From Oribacterium sp. WCC10 (GTDB lineage Bacteria; Bacillota; Clostridia; Lachnospirales; Lachnospiraceae), in assembly GCF_900113415.1 (NCBI RefSeq), contig NZ_FOPH01000015.1, positions 1 through 64,000 on the forward strand: a stretch of DNA of 64,000 nt, given 5' to 3'. The notes under the pieces are model-generated. The model was not told the origin of the DNA. It searched no databases and saw only the letters and a program-made list of their open reading frames with translations. Numbering within the stretch: position 1 is the first letter of the stretch; each line of letters begins with the position of its first letter. The position numbers and the translations under genes were made by a program. Below, one piece after another: positions 51,432 to 60,013 of the stretch.

Positions 51432-51493
51432 GTATCTGTCATGCAGCAACAACACTGGTTAATTCTGTTTTCTGCTATCATTACGTTAAGCAT
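51383..51493 (-). CDS. cysteine-rich leader peptide of cysK-cysE
   Basis: A 36-codon ORF starting ATG 51493, eight bases after GGAGG (51506-51502). The peptide has Cys-Cys-Cys-Cys at codons 14-17 (TGT TGT TGC TGC) and ends Cys-Arg-Cys-Ser-Cys before TGA. Seven of 36 residues are Cys, upstream of genes for cysteine synthesis. It lies between a near-consensus promoter and an intrinsic terminator. Low Cys-tRNA should stall the ribosome at the Cys run, leave the antiterminator strand free and permit transcription; ample cysteine should let the ribosome disrupt it and favour termination. Two shorter ATG frames nearby end within five codons and are less likely. No family match is needed; the peptide is probably not functional itself. 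Confidence 0.75.
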   Translation of the reverse strand: MLNVMIAENRINQCCCCMTDTRAFKEALLLSCRCSC

Positions 51494-51573
51494 CGTTCAT
51501 GCCTCCATGTGTTATATAGAATGTCGGGAGTGATAAGCATTGTTAATTCCTACCGAATCACTCTGATATAACA

Positions 51574-51602
51574 ATCATATAAGCTTTTTTTATTGATGTC
51601 AA
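51574..51602 (-). promoter_or_regulatory. promoter of the cysK-cysE leader
   Basis: TTGACA (51602-51597), 17-base spacer, TATGAT (51579-51574). Expected start ~51567, about 75 bases before the leader ORF. Confidence 0.8.
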
Positions 51603-51644
51603 CGATTTAGATATTCCGTGTGAGTATACATGATATAACTTGAT

Positions 51645-51980
51645 TCATTTTACAAGCTTCACAAACTCATTTTTCTCAAGACTTTTCATATAGACGCTGA
51701 GTCTCTCGTATAGAGGTTCCGCTTCTTCCCCGAAGTGATCGTGAACCATCTGACCTATTTCATATACACTTTTTTTACCATCTATACATCCGAAGATAAA
51801 GCTTCCCATACCTTCTATGTGAATATATGAAATCTTTGGCTTTTTGAAGAATTTTTGCGCCAGTCTGTTTGTGAAGCCTTTGTTTTCCATTTCAACTATG
51901 ACCTCCCCGGACTCGGAGCGAGTCCAGCGGAGGTCATTGTTTATCTCATATATACGATCTAAAAAATTATTATTTTGCAT
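51645..51980 (-). CDS. PqqD-like small protein
   Basis: A 111-residue protein with a PqqD-type fold pattern: short beta start (IYEINNDLRWTRSESGEVIVEM), then SYIHIEGMGSFIFGCIDGKKSVYEIGQMV and a helical end. PqqD proteins hold peptide substrates for radical SAM enzymes, but no partner enzyme is next to it. ATG 51980 overlaps the OPT gene stop by 11 bases, so it is translated from the same message. The Shine-Dalgarno is weak. Confidence 0.75.
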   Translation of the reverse strand: MQNNNFLDRIYEINNDLRWTRSESGEVIVEMENKGFTNRLAQKFFKKPKISYIHIEGMGSFIFGCIDGKKSVYEIGQMVHDHFGEEAEPLYERLSVYMKSLEKNEFVKLVK

Positions 51981-53850
51981 TTTTCTTAACCATAGCTGCC
52001 TTAAGTACCAAAGCAGAAACGATGATAATGAGAACAAGTGCAGGGATGTTTCCAGAAGGAACCATTGCACTTAAGTTAATACGATCAGTTACTCCCATAA
52101 CTGTGAGAACTGCAAGGAGTACACCGATGATACCCTCTCCGGCGATAAGTCCTGAACAGAAAAGGATACCCTTTCCGGACTCTCCGTTCTCCTTACCGAA
52201 CTTCTTGTCTGCAAAGAGCTTGATGAGACCACCGATCATGATGGTGGATGAAAGCTCAAGAGGAAGGTAAAGACCAATTGAAACAGGAAGTGCGGCAATA
52301 CCAAGTATCTCAACAGAGATGGAAATGAATGCACCGATAAAGATAAGTGCCCATGGAAGGTTACCGCTCATTACACCTTCGATGATCATCTTCATCATAG
52401 TAGCCTGAGGAGCAGCGAGCTTGTCTGAACCAAAGCCGTAAGCATTGTCCAAAAGGATCATAACACCACCGATGGCAAATGCTGCTGCAACTGTACCGAT
52501 GATCTCACCGATCTGCTGCTTCACAGGAGTAGCACCAAGGATGTAACCGGTCTTGAGATCCTGAGAAGTATCACCTGCCATACATGTTGCGATACAGATG
52601 ATAGAACCGATGGCGATGGCGCCCTGCATACCCATAACACCTGTATCACCTGCTGCCTTAAGACAGATTGTAGTGATAAGGATGGTGGCAATGGTCATAC
52701 CTGAAACAGGGTTGTTTGAGCTTCCTACGAGACCAACCATACGTGATGAAACGGCACTGAAGAAGAAACCGAATACAACGATGAGGATGGCGCCGAGAAG
52801 TGTTACAGGCTCAACAGGAACGATCCATATTGCAAGTATGATAAGCACGATAGTGCCGAGAACAAGGCGGATGTCCATGTCGATGGCTGTACGCTCGTTT
52901 GTAACCTTACCTGCATTTGAAATGCTCTTAACTGAATCTATAAATGTTCTTACGATAAGAGGGAGTGTCTTTATAAGGCTGATGATTCCGGCCGCAGCAA
53001 CTGCACCGGCACCGATATACTTGATGTAGTTTGACCAAATGGCTGAAGCGCCGCCTGTTGCATAAAGCTCTGATACAGAAACGCTTGCAGGATACATCAC
53101 CATGTCTCCACCGAAAGTTGCGATGAGAGGAATCAGCACGAACCAGCCAAGAACACCACCGGCAAACATATATGCAGAAATTCTTGGTCCGCAGATGTAA
53201 CCTACTGATATAAGTGCAGGATAAACCTCTGCTGACAGCTCGGTTTTAAGTGCATTGATCTTTAATGTTACAACACCCTGAACAGCCATAAGACCGTCAA
53301 CGATGAACTTAACCAAAGCACCAAGTCCCATTCCGAGGAATACTGACTTTGCTGAGGAACCGCCCTCTTCTCCTGCGAGAAGTACTTCAGCACATGCTGT
53401 TCCTTCAGGATAAGGAAGTACGCCATGCTCCTGAACGATAAGTGCATTACGAAGCGGTACCATGAAAAATACACCTAAAAGTCCGCCGAAAAGAGCAGTG
53501 ATAGTTATAGCTACAAGTGAAGGCTTGTCCATGATGCCTTCCTTGGCCCAAATAAAAAGAGCCGGCATGGTAAAGATAGTTCCGGCTGCAAGTGACTCAC
53601 CTGCTGAACCGATGGTCTGAACCATATTGCTCTCAAGAACTGAATCTTTATTCAGAATAACTCGGATAACAGCCATGGAAATAACTGCTGCCGGGATAGA
53701 TGCAGATACTGTCATACCAACTCTGAGTCCCAGGTAAGCATTGGCTGCACCAAAGATTACTGCAAGGAAAAGTCCCATGACAATGGATGTGACCGTCATC
53801 TCCGGAATAACCTTATCCGCAGGGATATACGGTTTGAATTGATCGTTCAT
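51970..53850 (-). CDS. OPT-family oligopeptide transporter
   Basis: A 626-residue OPT protein with about 15 membrane helices. It starts MTVTSIVMGLFLAVIFGAAN after a short lead; AYLGLRVGMTVSASIPAAVI and GGSSAKSVFLG are conserved OPT positions. It probably imports small peptides or metal-chelating peptides with protons. ATG 53850 is supported by a -10 box lying over the longer open frame; AGGAG is 13 bases upstream of it. Followed by an overlapping PqqD-like gene. Confidence 0.93.
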   Translation of the reverse strand: MNDQFKPYIPADKVIPEMTVTSIVMGLFLAVIFGAANAYLGLRVGMTVSASIPAAVISMAVIRVILNKDSVLESNMVQTIGSAGESLAAGTIFTMPALFIWAKEGIMDKPSLVAITITALFGGLLGVFFMVPLRNALIVQEHGVLPYPEGTACAEVLLAGEEGGSSAKSVFLGMGLGALVKFIVDGLMAVQGVVTLKINALKTELSAEVYPALISVGYICGPRISAYMFAGGVLGWFVLIPLIATFGGDMVMYPASVSVSELYATGGASAIWSNYIKYIGAGAVAAAGIISLIKTLPLIVRTFIDSVKSISNAGKVTNERTAIDMDIRLVLGTIVLIILAIWIVPVEPVTLLGAILIVVFGFFFSAVSSRMVGLVGSSNNPVSGMTIATILITTICLKAAGDTGVMGMQGAIAIGSIICIATCMAGDTSQDLKTGYILGATPVKQQIGEIIGTVAAAFAIGGVMILLDNAYGFGSDKLAAPQATMMKMIIEGVMSGNLPWALIFIGAFISISVEILGIAALPVSIGLYLPLELSSTIMIGGLIKLFADKKFGKENGESGKGILFCSGLIAGEGIIGVLLAVLTVMGVTDRINLSAMVPSGNIPALVLIIIVSALVLKAAMVKKNAK

Positions 53851-53887
53851 AATTATTAAATTTCTCCTATCTTTTTGCGGTTGTTCC

Positions 53888-53916
53888 ATTATATATGTAC
53901 TTTAATAACAAGACAA
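53888..53916 (-). promoter_or_regulatory. OPT gene promoter
   Basis: TTGTCT (53916-53911), 17-base spacer, TATAAT (53893-53888). Predicted start ~53881, giving a leader of about 30 bases. Confidence 0.75.
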
Positions 53917-54020
53917 TCTAACAAAATGCCTATTTTATAACTGCATATTTATGTAGATATATGAATTATTTATAACCGTGCAAAGTTTTAAAGCTTTAAA
54001 GTTGCGTACCGGCATAGTAA

Positions 54021-54051
54021 ATAAAAAGAGATGCCGCGTACGACATCTCTT
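54021..54051 (-). terminator. terminator of the nucleotidase pair
   Basis: AAGAGATG (54026-54033) and CATCTCTT (54044-54051) pair; leftward followed by TTTATTTAC. Confidence 0.75.
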
Positions 54052-54099
54052 GATTGAATCGAAGTTCTATTCAGTTAATGCTTTAACTTCACTTTCATT

Positions 54100-55602
54100 C
54101 TACTCATTCTCTGCTCCTGTTGTAGTTCCATCCTTAAGGTGTATGATCAGTCTTCCGGTGCCTTTGGCATTCTGGTGCTGACCCTTTTGAAGATACTCCT
54201 CAAGGATCTTTGCACTTCCGGTGGCTATTTCTCTTGATGCATGATTCATCTCAAGCTCTTCTAAACTGATATCAAATCCGTCAAGAGTGTTGCGGAAATG
54301 GAATTCCTCAAGTCCCACCGTGAATACCCTGTCCTCATCTATCGGTTCGCCTTCAAAATCAAATCTCAGGAATTCATGTGTTTTCTGGTCATATTCAACC
54401 TGAAGTCCCTTTGAAAGCTGATAGAACTCTGTGTGTGCACCTTCAAGAGCCTCATCTCTCAGCATCCTCATGATGCCGTGTTTAATCTGTTTTCCTGTCC
54501 AGTAGGTTGCATGGATCGGTTTATTATAAGGATAGTTTTCATCGAAATCCCCTTTAGTCACAACCGGTCCCAGTTCTTCTGTGCGGATGGATCCGGAACC
54601 CAAAAGGAAGATATCAAGTCCCAGGGCATCTTTTAATATGTCGGAATATAGATCACCAAGCTCAGTCTCCATGATCCTTGATGGGTGAGTCAGCTTCCGC
54701 ACAAATTTTGTCAGGATTCGACCGTATTTTTCATCCGTCGCATTCTTGTAATTAAGTATCAGTCCCTCTATGGCAGGATCTCTTGGACAGGTTTTCTCAT
54801 TGATTGGTATAGGCTTCCATGTAAAGCTGTCAATCTTGTTTTCATCGGTATCTACCATGATGTCAAATCGCCCGATCTGGTCAGTGCCTGTTCCTGCCTG
54901 TACGATGGGGATGTCATTTACGATAGCCGGTTCCTCCAGAAATGTATGGGAATGCCCGCCTATTATTACATCCACGCCCCATGCGGGATCCAGCATTGCG
55001 GCAAGCTTTTTGTCCTCCTCAAATCCTATGTGGGTCAGAAGCACTGTGAAGTCTATATCGATGGCATTGTATGAATCACAGATTTTGCCGATTTCCTCTG
55101 CCGCATCCTCAAGGGTAATGAACGTACCGATTAGCTGATCCGACTTGCACTGCATCAGGGCAACCTCTGTGAGAATGCCTATGAACAGAATCCTCATACC
55201 GCCGACTTCCAGCACCTTACATGGCTCGAAGAGTCTTTTGTGATTGGTCTTTATATGAAGGTTTGCATTGATAATTGGAAACTCGGCACATTTTTCAAGG
55301 AAAAGGAGGTGAGCGATTCCGTAATCAACCTCATGATTTCCCAATGTCACTATGTCGGGGGACAGCATATTCATGATCTGTATGGTGGACAGGCCGTGAT
55401 ATTCTGAATCAATGACAGAGCCTCTGAACATATCGCCGGCTATGCAGTAGAGTACATTTTCCTCCTCATTACGAACCTTGCTGATATAACCGGACAGCAT
55501 GGACACGCCGCCAACGAGGTTCTCATCCACCTGCTCCGCAAGGAAATCCCCGTGCATATCATTGGAATGCAGTAATGTTAGTTTTTTCAAATGTTTTTCC
55601 AT
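54100..55602 (-). CDS. 5'-nucleotidase-like metallophosphatase, copy 2
   Basis: A 500-residue UshA/CpdB-family enzyme lacking a signal peptide. The calcineurin-like domain has LLHSNDMHGDF, AGDMFRGS, TLGNHEVDYG, LLTHIGFEEDKKLA and IIGGHSHTF, covering the metal ligands; the C-terminal nucleotide-binding domain has LLGSGSIRTEELG. It likely removes phosphate from nucleotides or cyclic nucleotides, inside the cell unless exported otherwise. ATG 55602 follows AAGGAAG. It is 107 bases downstream of a close paralogue at 55710-57215. Confidence 0.92.
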   Translation of the reverse strand: MEKHLKKLTLLHSNDMHGDFLAEQVDENLVGGVSMLSGYISKVRNEEENVLYCIAGDMFRGSVIDSEYHGLSTIQIMNMLSPDIVTLGNHEVDYGIAHLLFLEKCAEFPIINANLHIKTNHKRLFEPCKVLEVGGMRILFIGILTEVALMQCKSDQLIGTFITLEDAAEEIGKICDSYNAIDIDFTVLLTHIGFEEDKKLAAMLDPAWGVDVIIGGHSHTFLEEPAIVNDIPIVQAGTGTDQIGRFDIMVDTDENKIDSFTWKPIPINEKTCPRDPAIEGLILNYKNATDEKYGRILTKFVRKLTHPSRIMETELGDLYSDILKDALGLDIFLLGSGSIRTEELGPVVTKGDFDENYPYNKPIHATYWTGKQIKHGIMRMLRDEALEGAHTEFYQLSKGLQVEYDQKTHEFLRFDFEGEPIDEDRVFTVGLEEFHFRNTLDGFDISLEELEMNHASREIATGSAKILEEYLQKGQHQNAKGTGRLIIHLKDGTTTGAENE

Positions 55603-55709
55603 AAATTCACTTCCTTACCGGGAGCATCACCCCTCTTATCTATTCAAAGGAGCTGATGCTTTATGCCGGGATCTCCCGGAAAACCGGCACCCCTGTCTTA
55701 ATCTCTGAC

Positions 55710-57215
55710 TTATCTTCCTCTTTCAGCCAATGCCTGTTTTGCTTCATTTGTCAAATGAAGGTTTAGTCTTCCTTCTATCTTTGCATCCTGATGCTGTCCC
55801 TCTACAAGCATTTCCTCCAAAACCTGGGCACATGAGGTTGCGATCGCGCGGTGCTTGTGATTCTTATCAAGCTCTTCCATCTTAAGGTCGAAGGAATCTT
55901 CAAGATTCCTGTAATGATATTCCTGCAATCCTACTGTGAATATCTGGTCATCCGTAACAGGTTTACCATTGAAATCAAATTTCAGGAAAGAATGGGTCAC
56001 CATGTCGTATTCTATGGAAAGACCTTTGGAAACCTGATAGAATTCCGTATGTTCGCCGAAAAATGCTTCGTCTCTCATCATTCTCATGATGCCATGCTTA
56101 AGCTGCTTCCCTGTCCAGTATGTAAGGATGGCCTCATCGTCATAAGGAAATGTTTCCATGAGATCTCCCTTTGTAACAACAGGACCAAGTTTCCTGGTTC
56201 GTATGGAGCCCGATCCAAGAAGGAAAATGTCTACACCAAGAGAATTCTGAAGGATGTCCGCCAAAAGATTTCCAACTTCGGTTTCCATGTAACGGGACGG
56301 ATTTGAAAGCTTTCTTGTAAATTTAGTAAGAATCCGGCCATATTTCGCATCAGTCACATCTTTGTAATTCTTGATGATATCTTCCATTGCAAGGTCTTTG
56401 GGGCAGGTTTTCTCATTGATGGGAACCGGCTTCCATGTAAAGCTGTCTATCCTGTTCTCATCAGTGTCTATCATGATATCGAAACGCCCGATCTGATCGG
56501 TACCTGTTCCGGCCTGAACGATGGGGATACCGTTTACGATTGCAGGTTCTTCAAGAAAAGTATGGGAATGGCCTCCTATTATAACGTCTACTCCCAATGC
56601 AGGATCCAGCAGGGAAGCCAGCTTTTTGTCCTCTTCAAAACCAATATGTGTCAACAGAACAGTAAAATCGATATCAATAGAATTATAGGTATTACATATC
56701 TTTCCGACTTCCGCTGCTGCCTCCTCAACGGTTATGAAGGTCCCAATGAGGTCGTCCTTTTTGCAGTCATTTAAAACCATCTCTGTCAGTATTCCTATGA
56801 AGAGAATCTTCATGCCGTCAACTTCCAGGATTTTGTAGGGTTCAAAGAGTCTCGTATTATTGGTTTTGATATGCAGGTTTGCATTAACGATCGGAAATTC
56901 GGCACATTTTTCCAGAAAGAGAAGGTGGGCGATTCCGTAATCTACTTCGTGGTTTCCTAAAGACACTATATCGGGGGCAAGCATATTCATGATCTGTATA
57001 GTGGACAGTCCCTGATACTCTGAATCTATGATGGAGCCTCTGAACATGTCTCCTGCTATACAGTAAATGACATTTTCTTCTTCCTGACGTACTTTACTGA
57101 TGTAACCTGACAAAAGGGATAATCCTCCTACAAGATTCTCATCCACCTTCTCCGCAAGGAAATCTCCATGCATGTCGTTTGAATGCAATAGAGTGAGTTT
57201 TTTGATATTGCCCAT
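55710..57215 (-). CDS. 5'-nucleotidase-like metallophosphatase, copy 1
   Basis: A 501-residue paralogue of the next gene with the same motifs (LLHSNDMHGDF, GNHEVDYG, GGHSHTF, GSGSIRTRKLG), matching for long stretches and diverging mainly in the C-terminal domain. Also without a signal peptide. ATG 57215 follows GGAGG. Tandem location and equal length point to a local duplication; divergence across the C-terminal domain suggests different substrates. Confidence 0.92.
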   Translation of the reverse strand: MGNIKKLTLLHSNDMHGDFLAEKVDENLVGGLSLLSGYISKVRQEEENVIYCIAGDMFRGSIIDSEYQGLSTIQIMNMLAPDIVSLGNHEVDYGIAHLLFLEKCAEFPIVNANLHIKTNNTRLFEPYKILEVDGMKILFIGILTEMVLNDCKKDDLIGTFITVEEAAAEVGKICNTYNSIDIDFTVLLTHIGFEEDKKLASLLDPALGVDVIIGGHSHTFLEEPAIVNGIPIVQAGTGTDQIGRFDIMIDTDENRIDSFTWKPVPINEKTCPKDLAMEDIIKNYKDVTDAKYGRILTKFTRKLSNPSRYMETEVGNLLADILQNSLGVDIFLLGSGSIRTRKLGPVVTKGDLMETFPYDDEAILTYWTGKQLKHGIMRMMRDEAFFGEHTEFYQVSKGLSIEYDMVTHSFLKFDFNGKPVTDDQIFTVGLQEYHYRNLEDSFDLKMEELDKNHKHRAIATSCAQVLEEMLVEGQHQDAKIEGRLNLHLTNEAKQALAERGR

Positions 57216-57542
57216 AAAAACCTCCGTTATACTGAAATTACAAAAACCACTGATTCTATATTCAAAAGCAAAACCCTGACTATGTTTTAGATTTTATGGA
57301 AACAATGATTAACCCGGTGTTTCCTGACAAATCGTCGCAAGAAATAGTTTTCACTTTCTAAAATCCCATAAAACTTATATCTATAATCGTCGCATATGTA
57401 TTGTATATCGTCAACATCATATCGGGATATAAATACGTACGATTTGTGCAATATGCTTATATTTGCGTCAAATACTTTGATTATGCAGCAAATATTTAAG
57501 TATTCAATGATGCATTCATAAAACACTTTTTTATATTTCTGC
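57216..57542. other. intergenic region upstream of the PTS promoter
   Basis: AT-rich. GGAAACAATGATTAACCCGG ... GTTTCC (57298-57329) resembles the second hairpin of repeat family 3. No gene or further signal seen. Confidence 0.35.
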
Positions 57543-57571
57543 TTGACATATACTTATCGAAATGTTAATCT
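57543..57571 (+). promoter_or_regulatory. ptsG promoter
   Basis: TTGACA (57543-57548), 17-base spacer, TAATCT (57566-57571). Start expected near 57578, just before the antiterminator site. Confidence 0.75.
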
Positions 57572-57585
57572 CCTATCGTTCAATT

Positions 57586-57615
57586 CAGTATGTAACTGTT
57601 CGCAGGCATTCACTG
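57586..57615 (+). promoter_or_regulatory. ribonucleic antiterminator site (RAT) of ptsG
   Basis: A 30-base site from CAGTATGTAACTG through loop TTCG to CAGGCATTCACTG. It matches the LicT/GlcT RAT layout: outer stem CAGT/ACTG, TGTNACTG..GCAGGC core, and it overlaps the 5' arm of the terminator at 57604-57661. The likely binding protein is encoded at 60014-60874. Confidence 0.75.
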
Positions 57616-57661
57616 TACATAAAATGCTTTTTGGTTTATGTGGTGAAGTGTCTGTTTTTTT
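57604..57661 (+). terminator. RAT-overlapping terminator of ptsG (T1)
   Basis: AGGCATTCAC..ACATAAA pairs with TTTATGT.GTGAA.TGTCT with small bulges and is followed by seven T. RAT formation and this hairpin cannot coexist. Confidence 0.7.
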
Positions 57662-57693
57662 ATGCCTCCGCGTAAACGCGGAGGCATTTTTTG
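57662..57693 (+). terminator. second terminator hairpin before ptsG (T2)
   Basis: ATGCCTCCGCG and CGCGGAGGCAT pair perfectly over 11 bases with loop TAAA, followed by six T. It does not overlap the RAT. Confidence 0.85.
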
Positions 57694-57731
57694 TACAGGA
57701 GCCTGAATGAACATATAAACAAGGAGGATGT

Positions 57732-59897
57732 ATGAAAGACAAGATTTTTTCAGTTTTACAGCGTGTAGGACGAAGCTTTATGCTTCCTATCGCTATGCTC
57801 CCGGTTGCAGGTCTCTTACTTGGACTTGGTAGCAGTTTCACTAACCCGACAACAATTGCCACTTATCATATGGAGGCGATTCTCGGAAGCGGTACACCTA
57901 TGAATTCACTTCTTAACATCATGAATTCTGTTGGAAGTGCCATCTTCAGTAACCTTCCACTCATCTTTGCAGTCGGTGTTGCCATCGGTATGGCAAAGAA
58001 GGAGAAGGAAGTTGCAGCTCTTGCGGCTATGATCGCTTTCTTCGTAATGAACATTACTATTGAAGCTATGCTCAACATCACAGGAATGGTTGTTGACGGT
58101 GCAGTTGCAGAAGGCGTACTTGAGGGTACAGTTACAAGCATCGTTGGAATCAATACCCTTCAGATGGGTGTGTTCGGTGGTATCATCGTAGGTCTTGGTG
58201 TTGCTGCTCTTCACAATAAGTTCTATAAGATAGAGCTTCCGGCAGCCATCTCTTTCTTCGGTGGTTCACGTTTCGTTCCTATCGTTTCAACATTTGCATA
58301 TATCGGTGTTGGAATCCTCAGCTTCTATCTCTGGCCATTCGTTCAGAAGGGAATCTTCGCTCTCGGTGGTCTTGTAACAGGAAGCGGATATATCGGAACA
58401 CTTATCTTCGGTCTCATCAAGCGTGCACTTATCCCATTCGGACTTCACCACGTATTCTACATGCCATTCTGGCAGACAGCCGTTGGCGGACAGATGGAAG
58501 TTGCAGGTAAGCTTATCCAGGGTGGTCAGAACATCTTCTTTGCTCAGCTTGCTGATTCTCAGAATGTAACACACTTCAGTGCAGATGCGACAAGATACTT
58601 CTCCGGAGAGTTCATTTTCATGATCTTCGGTCTCCCGGGTGCAGCCCTTGCCATGGTACGTACAGCAAAGCCTGAGAAGCGCGGACAGGCCGCAGGTCTT
58701 CTTCTCTCAGCAGCTCTTGCTTCAATGTTTACAGGTATCACAGAGCCTATCGAGTTCTCATTCCTTTTCGTAGCACCAATGCTTTTCGTAGTACAGGTTG
58801 TTCTCGCAGGTTCAGCATATATGATTGCACATATGCTCAATATCGCAGTTGGTCTTACCTTCTCAGGCGGACTTCTTGATCTCTTCTTTTTCGGTATCCT
58901 TCAGGGTAACGAGAAGACAAGCTGGATGCTCATCATTCCTGTTGGTATCATTTACTTCCTGCTTTACTACTTTATCTTCACTTTCCTTATCAAGAAGTTT
59001 GATCTCAAGACACCGGGTCGTGAGGATGATGATCAGGAGACACGTCTTTACAGAAAGGCAGATTATCTTGCAAAGAAAAACGGCGAAAGTTCAGATGCTC
59101 AAGCCGTAACAGATGAAAAGAGCGACCTTATCATGAAGGGTCTCGGCGGAAAGGCAAATATTTCTGACGTTGACTGCTGTGCTACCCGTCTTCGTGTAAC
59201 TGTTAAGAAGTCTGAACTTGTAAACGATGGACTTCTCAAGGCTTCAGGTGCATCAGGTGTTGTGCATAAGGGTAACGGCGTACAGGTTATTTACGGACCT
59301 TCAGTTACTGTCGTTAAGTCAAATCTTGAGGATTACCTTGAGACACAAGAAGACACAGAGTATCATGCCGAGGATAATGCTTCTTCAGACACTTCATCAC
59401 AGGAAACTGCTTCTGCTTCTGAAAAGGCAGTTAAGAAGACAATCATTATCGGAAGCCCGCTTAACGGTGAGGCCAAGGATCTCTCAGAAACACCGGATGA
59501 GGCATTTGCCGGCGGTATGATGGGTCAGGGTGCATGCATGGTTCCGGGTTCAGATACTCTCTATGCTCCTTGTGATGGTGAAGTAACATTTGTATTTGAT
59601 ACAAAGCACGCTATCGGCTTTGAAACAGAGGATGGCATCAGCATGCTCTTCCACATGGGTATCGATACAGTTAAGCTTGACGGACAGGGCTTCACAGTTC
59701 TCGTTGAGAACGGCCAGAAAGTAAAGAAGGGTGATCCGATGCTTAAGATGGATCTTGATTTCATCAGCAAGAACGCACCATCTATCGCATCTCCTGTTCT
59801 TTGCACAGATCTCGATGACAACATGAAGGTTCGTCTCATAAAGACCGGAAAGGTTACTAAGGGCGAAGACCTTATTGCTATCGACATTCTCGGGTAA
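57732..59897 (+). CDS. ptsG: glucose-type PTS permease, IICBA
   Basis: A 721-residue PTS transporter. EIIC (1-~440) has the family motifs LPVAGLLLGLGSSF, IPFGLHHVFYMPFW and ITEPIEFSFLF. EIIB follows with its phospho-Cys in DVDCCATRLRVTV (Cys483), and EIIA with His641 in LFHMGIDTVKL. Domain order C-B-A matches Bacillus PtsG, and the GLHH..PFW region is closer to glucose than to N-acetylglucosamine types. Sugar is phosphorylated on entry with phosphate from HPr. ATG 57732 follows AAGGAGG. Controlled by the RAT switch upstream. Confidence 0.93.
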   Translation: MKDKIFSVLQRVGRSFMLPIAMLPVAGLLLGLGSSFTNPTTIATYHMEAILGSGTPMNSLLNIMNSVGSAIFSNLPLIFAVGVAIGMAKKEKEVAALAAMIAFFVMNITIEAMLNITGMVVDGAVAEGVLEGTVTSIVGINTLQMGVFGGIIVGLGVAALHNKFYKIELPAAISFFGGSRFVPIVSTFAYIGVGILSFYLWPFVQKGIFALGGLVTGSGYIGTLIFGLIKRALIPFGLHHVFYMPFWQTAVGGQMEVAGKLIQGGQNIFFAQLADSQNVTHFSADATRYFSGEFIFMIFGLPGAALAMVRTAKPEKRGQAAGLLLSAALASMFTGITEPIEFSFLFVAPMLFVVQVVLAGSAYMIAHMLNIAVGLTFSGGLLDLFFFGILQGNEKTSWMLIIPVGIIYFLLYYFIFTFLIKKFDLKTPGREDDDQETRLYRKADYLAKKNGESSDAQAVTDEKSDLIMKGLGGKANISDVDCCATRLRVTVKKSELVNDGLLKASGASGVVHKGNGVQVIYGPSVTVVKSNLEDYLETQEDTEYHAEDNASSDTSSQETASASEKAVKKTIIIGSPLNGEAKDLSETPDEAFAGGMMGQGACMVPGSDTLYAPCDGEVTFVFDTKHAIGFETEDGISMLFHMGIDTVKLDGQGFTVLVENGQKVKKGDPMLKMDLDFISKNAPSIASPVLCTDLDDNMKVRLIKTGKVTKGEDLIAIDILG

Positions 59898-59958
59898 AAA
59901 ACATATAATGACGATACAGAGCTAAAAAAACCTGATTAGCTTTAGATTCGAGATTTAT

Positions 59959-59993
59959 AACCCCTTTCAGGAATTGCCTGGGAGGGGTTTTTA
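59959..59993 (+). terminator. terminator after ptsG
   Basis: AACCCCT and AGGGGTT with inner CAGG/CCTG pairing, followed by TTTTTAAG. It lies before the antiterminator gene. Confidence 0.8.
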
Positions 59994-60013
59994 AGACAAA
60001 GGATAATATAAAT

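Noticed and set aside
57543-57731. ptsG leader as a T-box or metabolite riboswitch
   Set aside because: No T-box sequence or known aptamer core; the RAT plus overlapping terminator explains it better.
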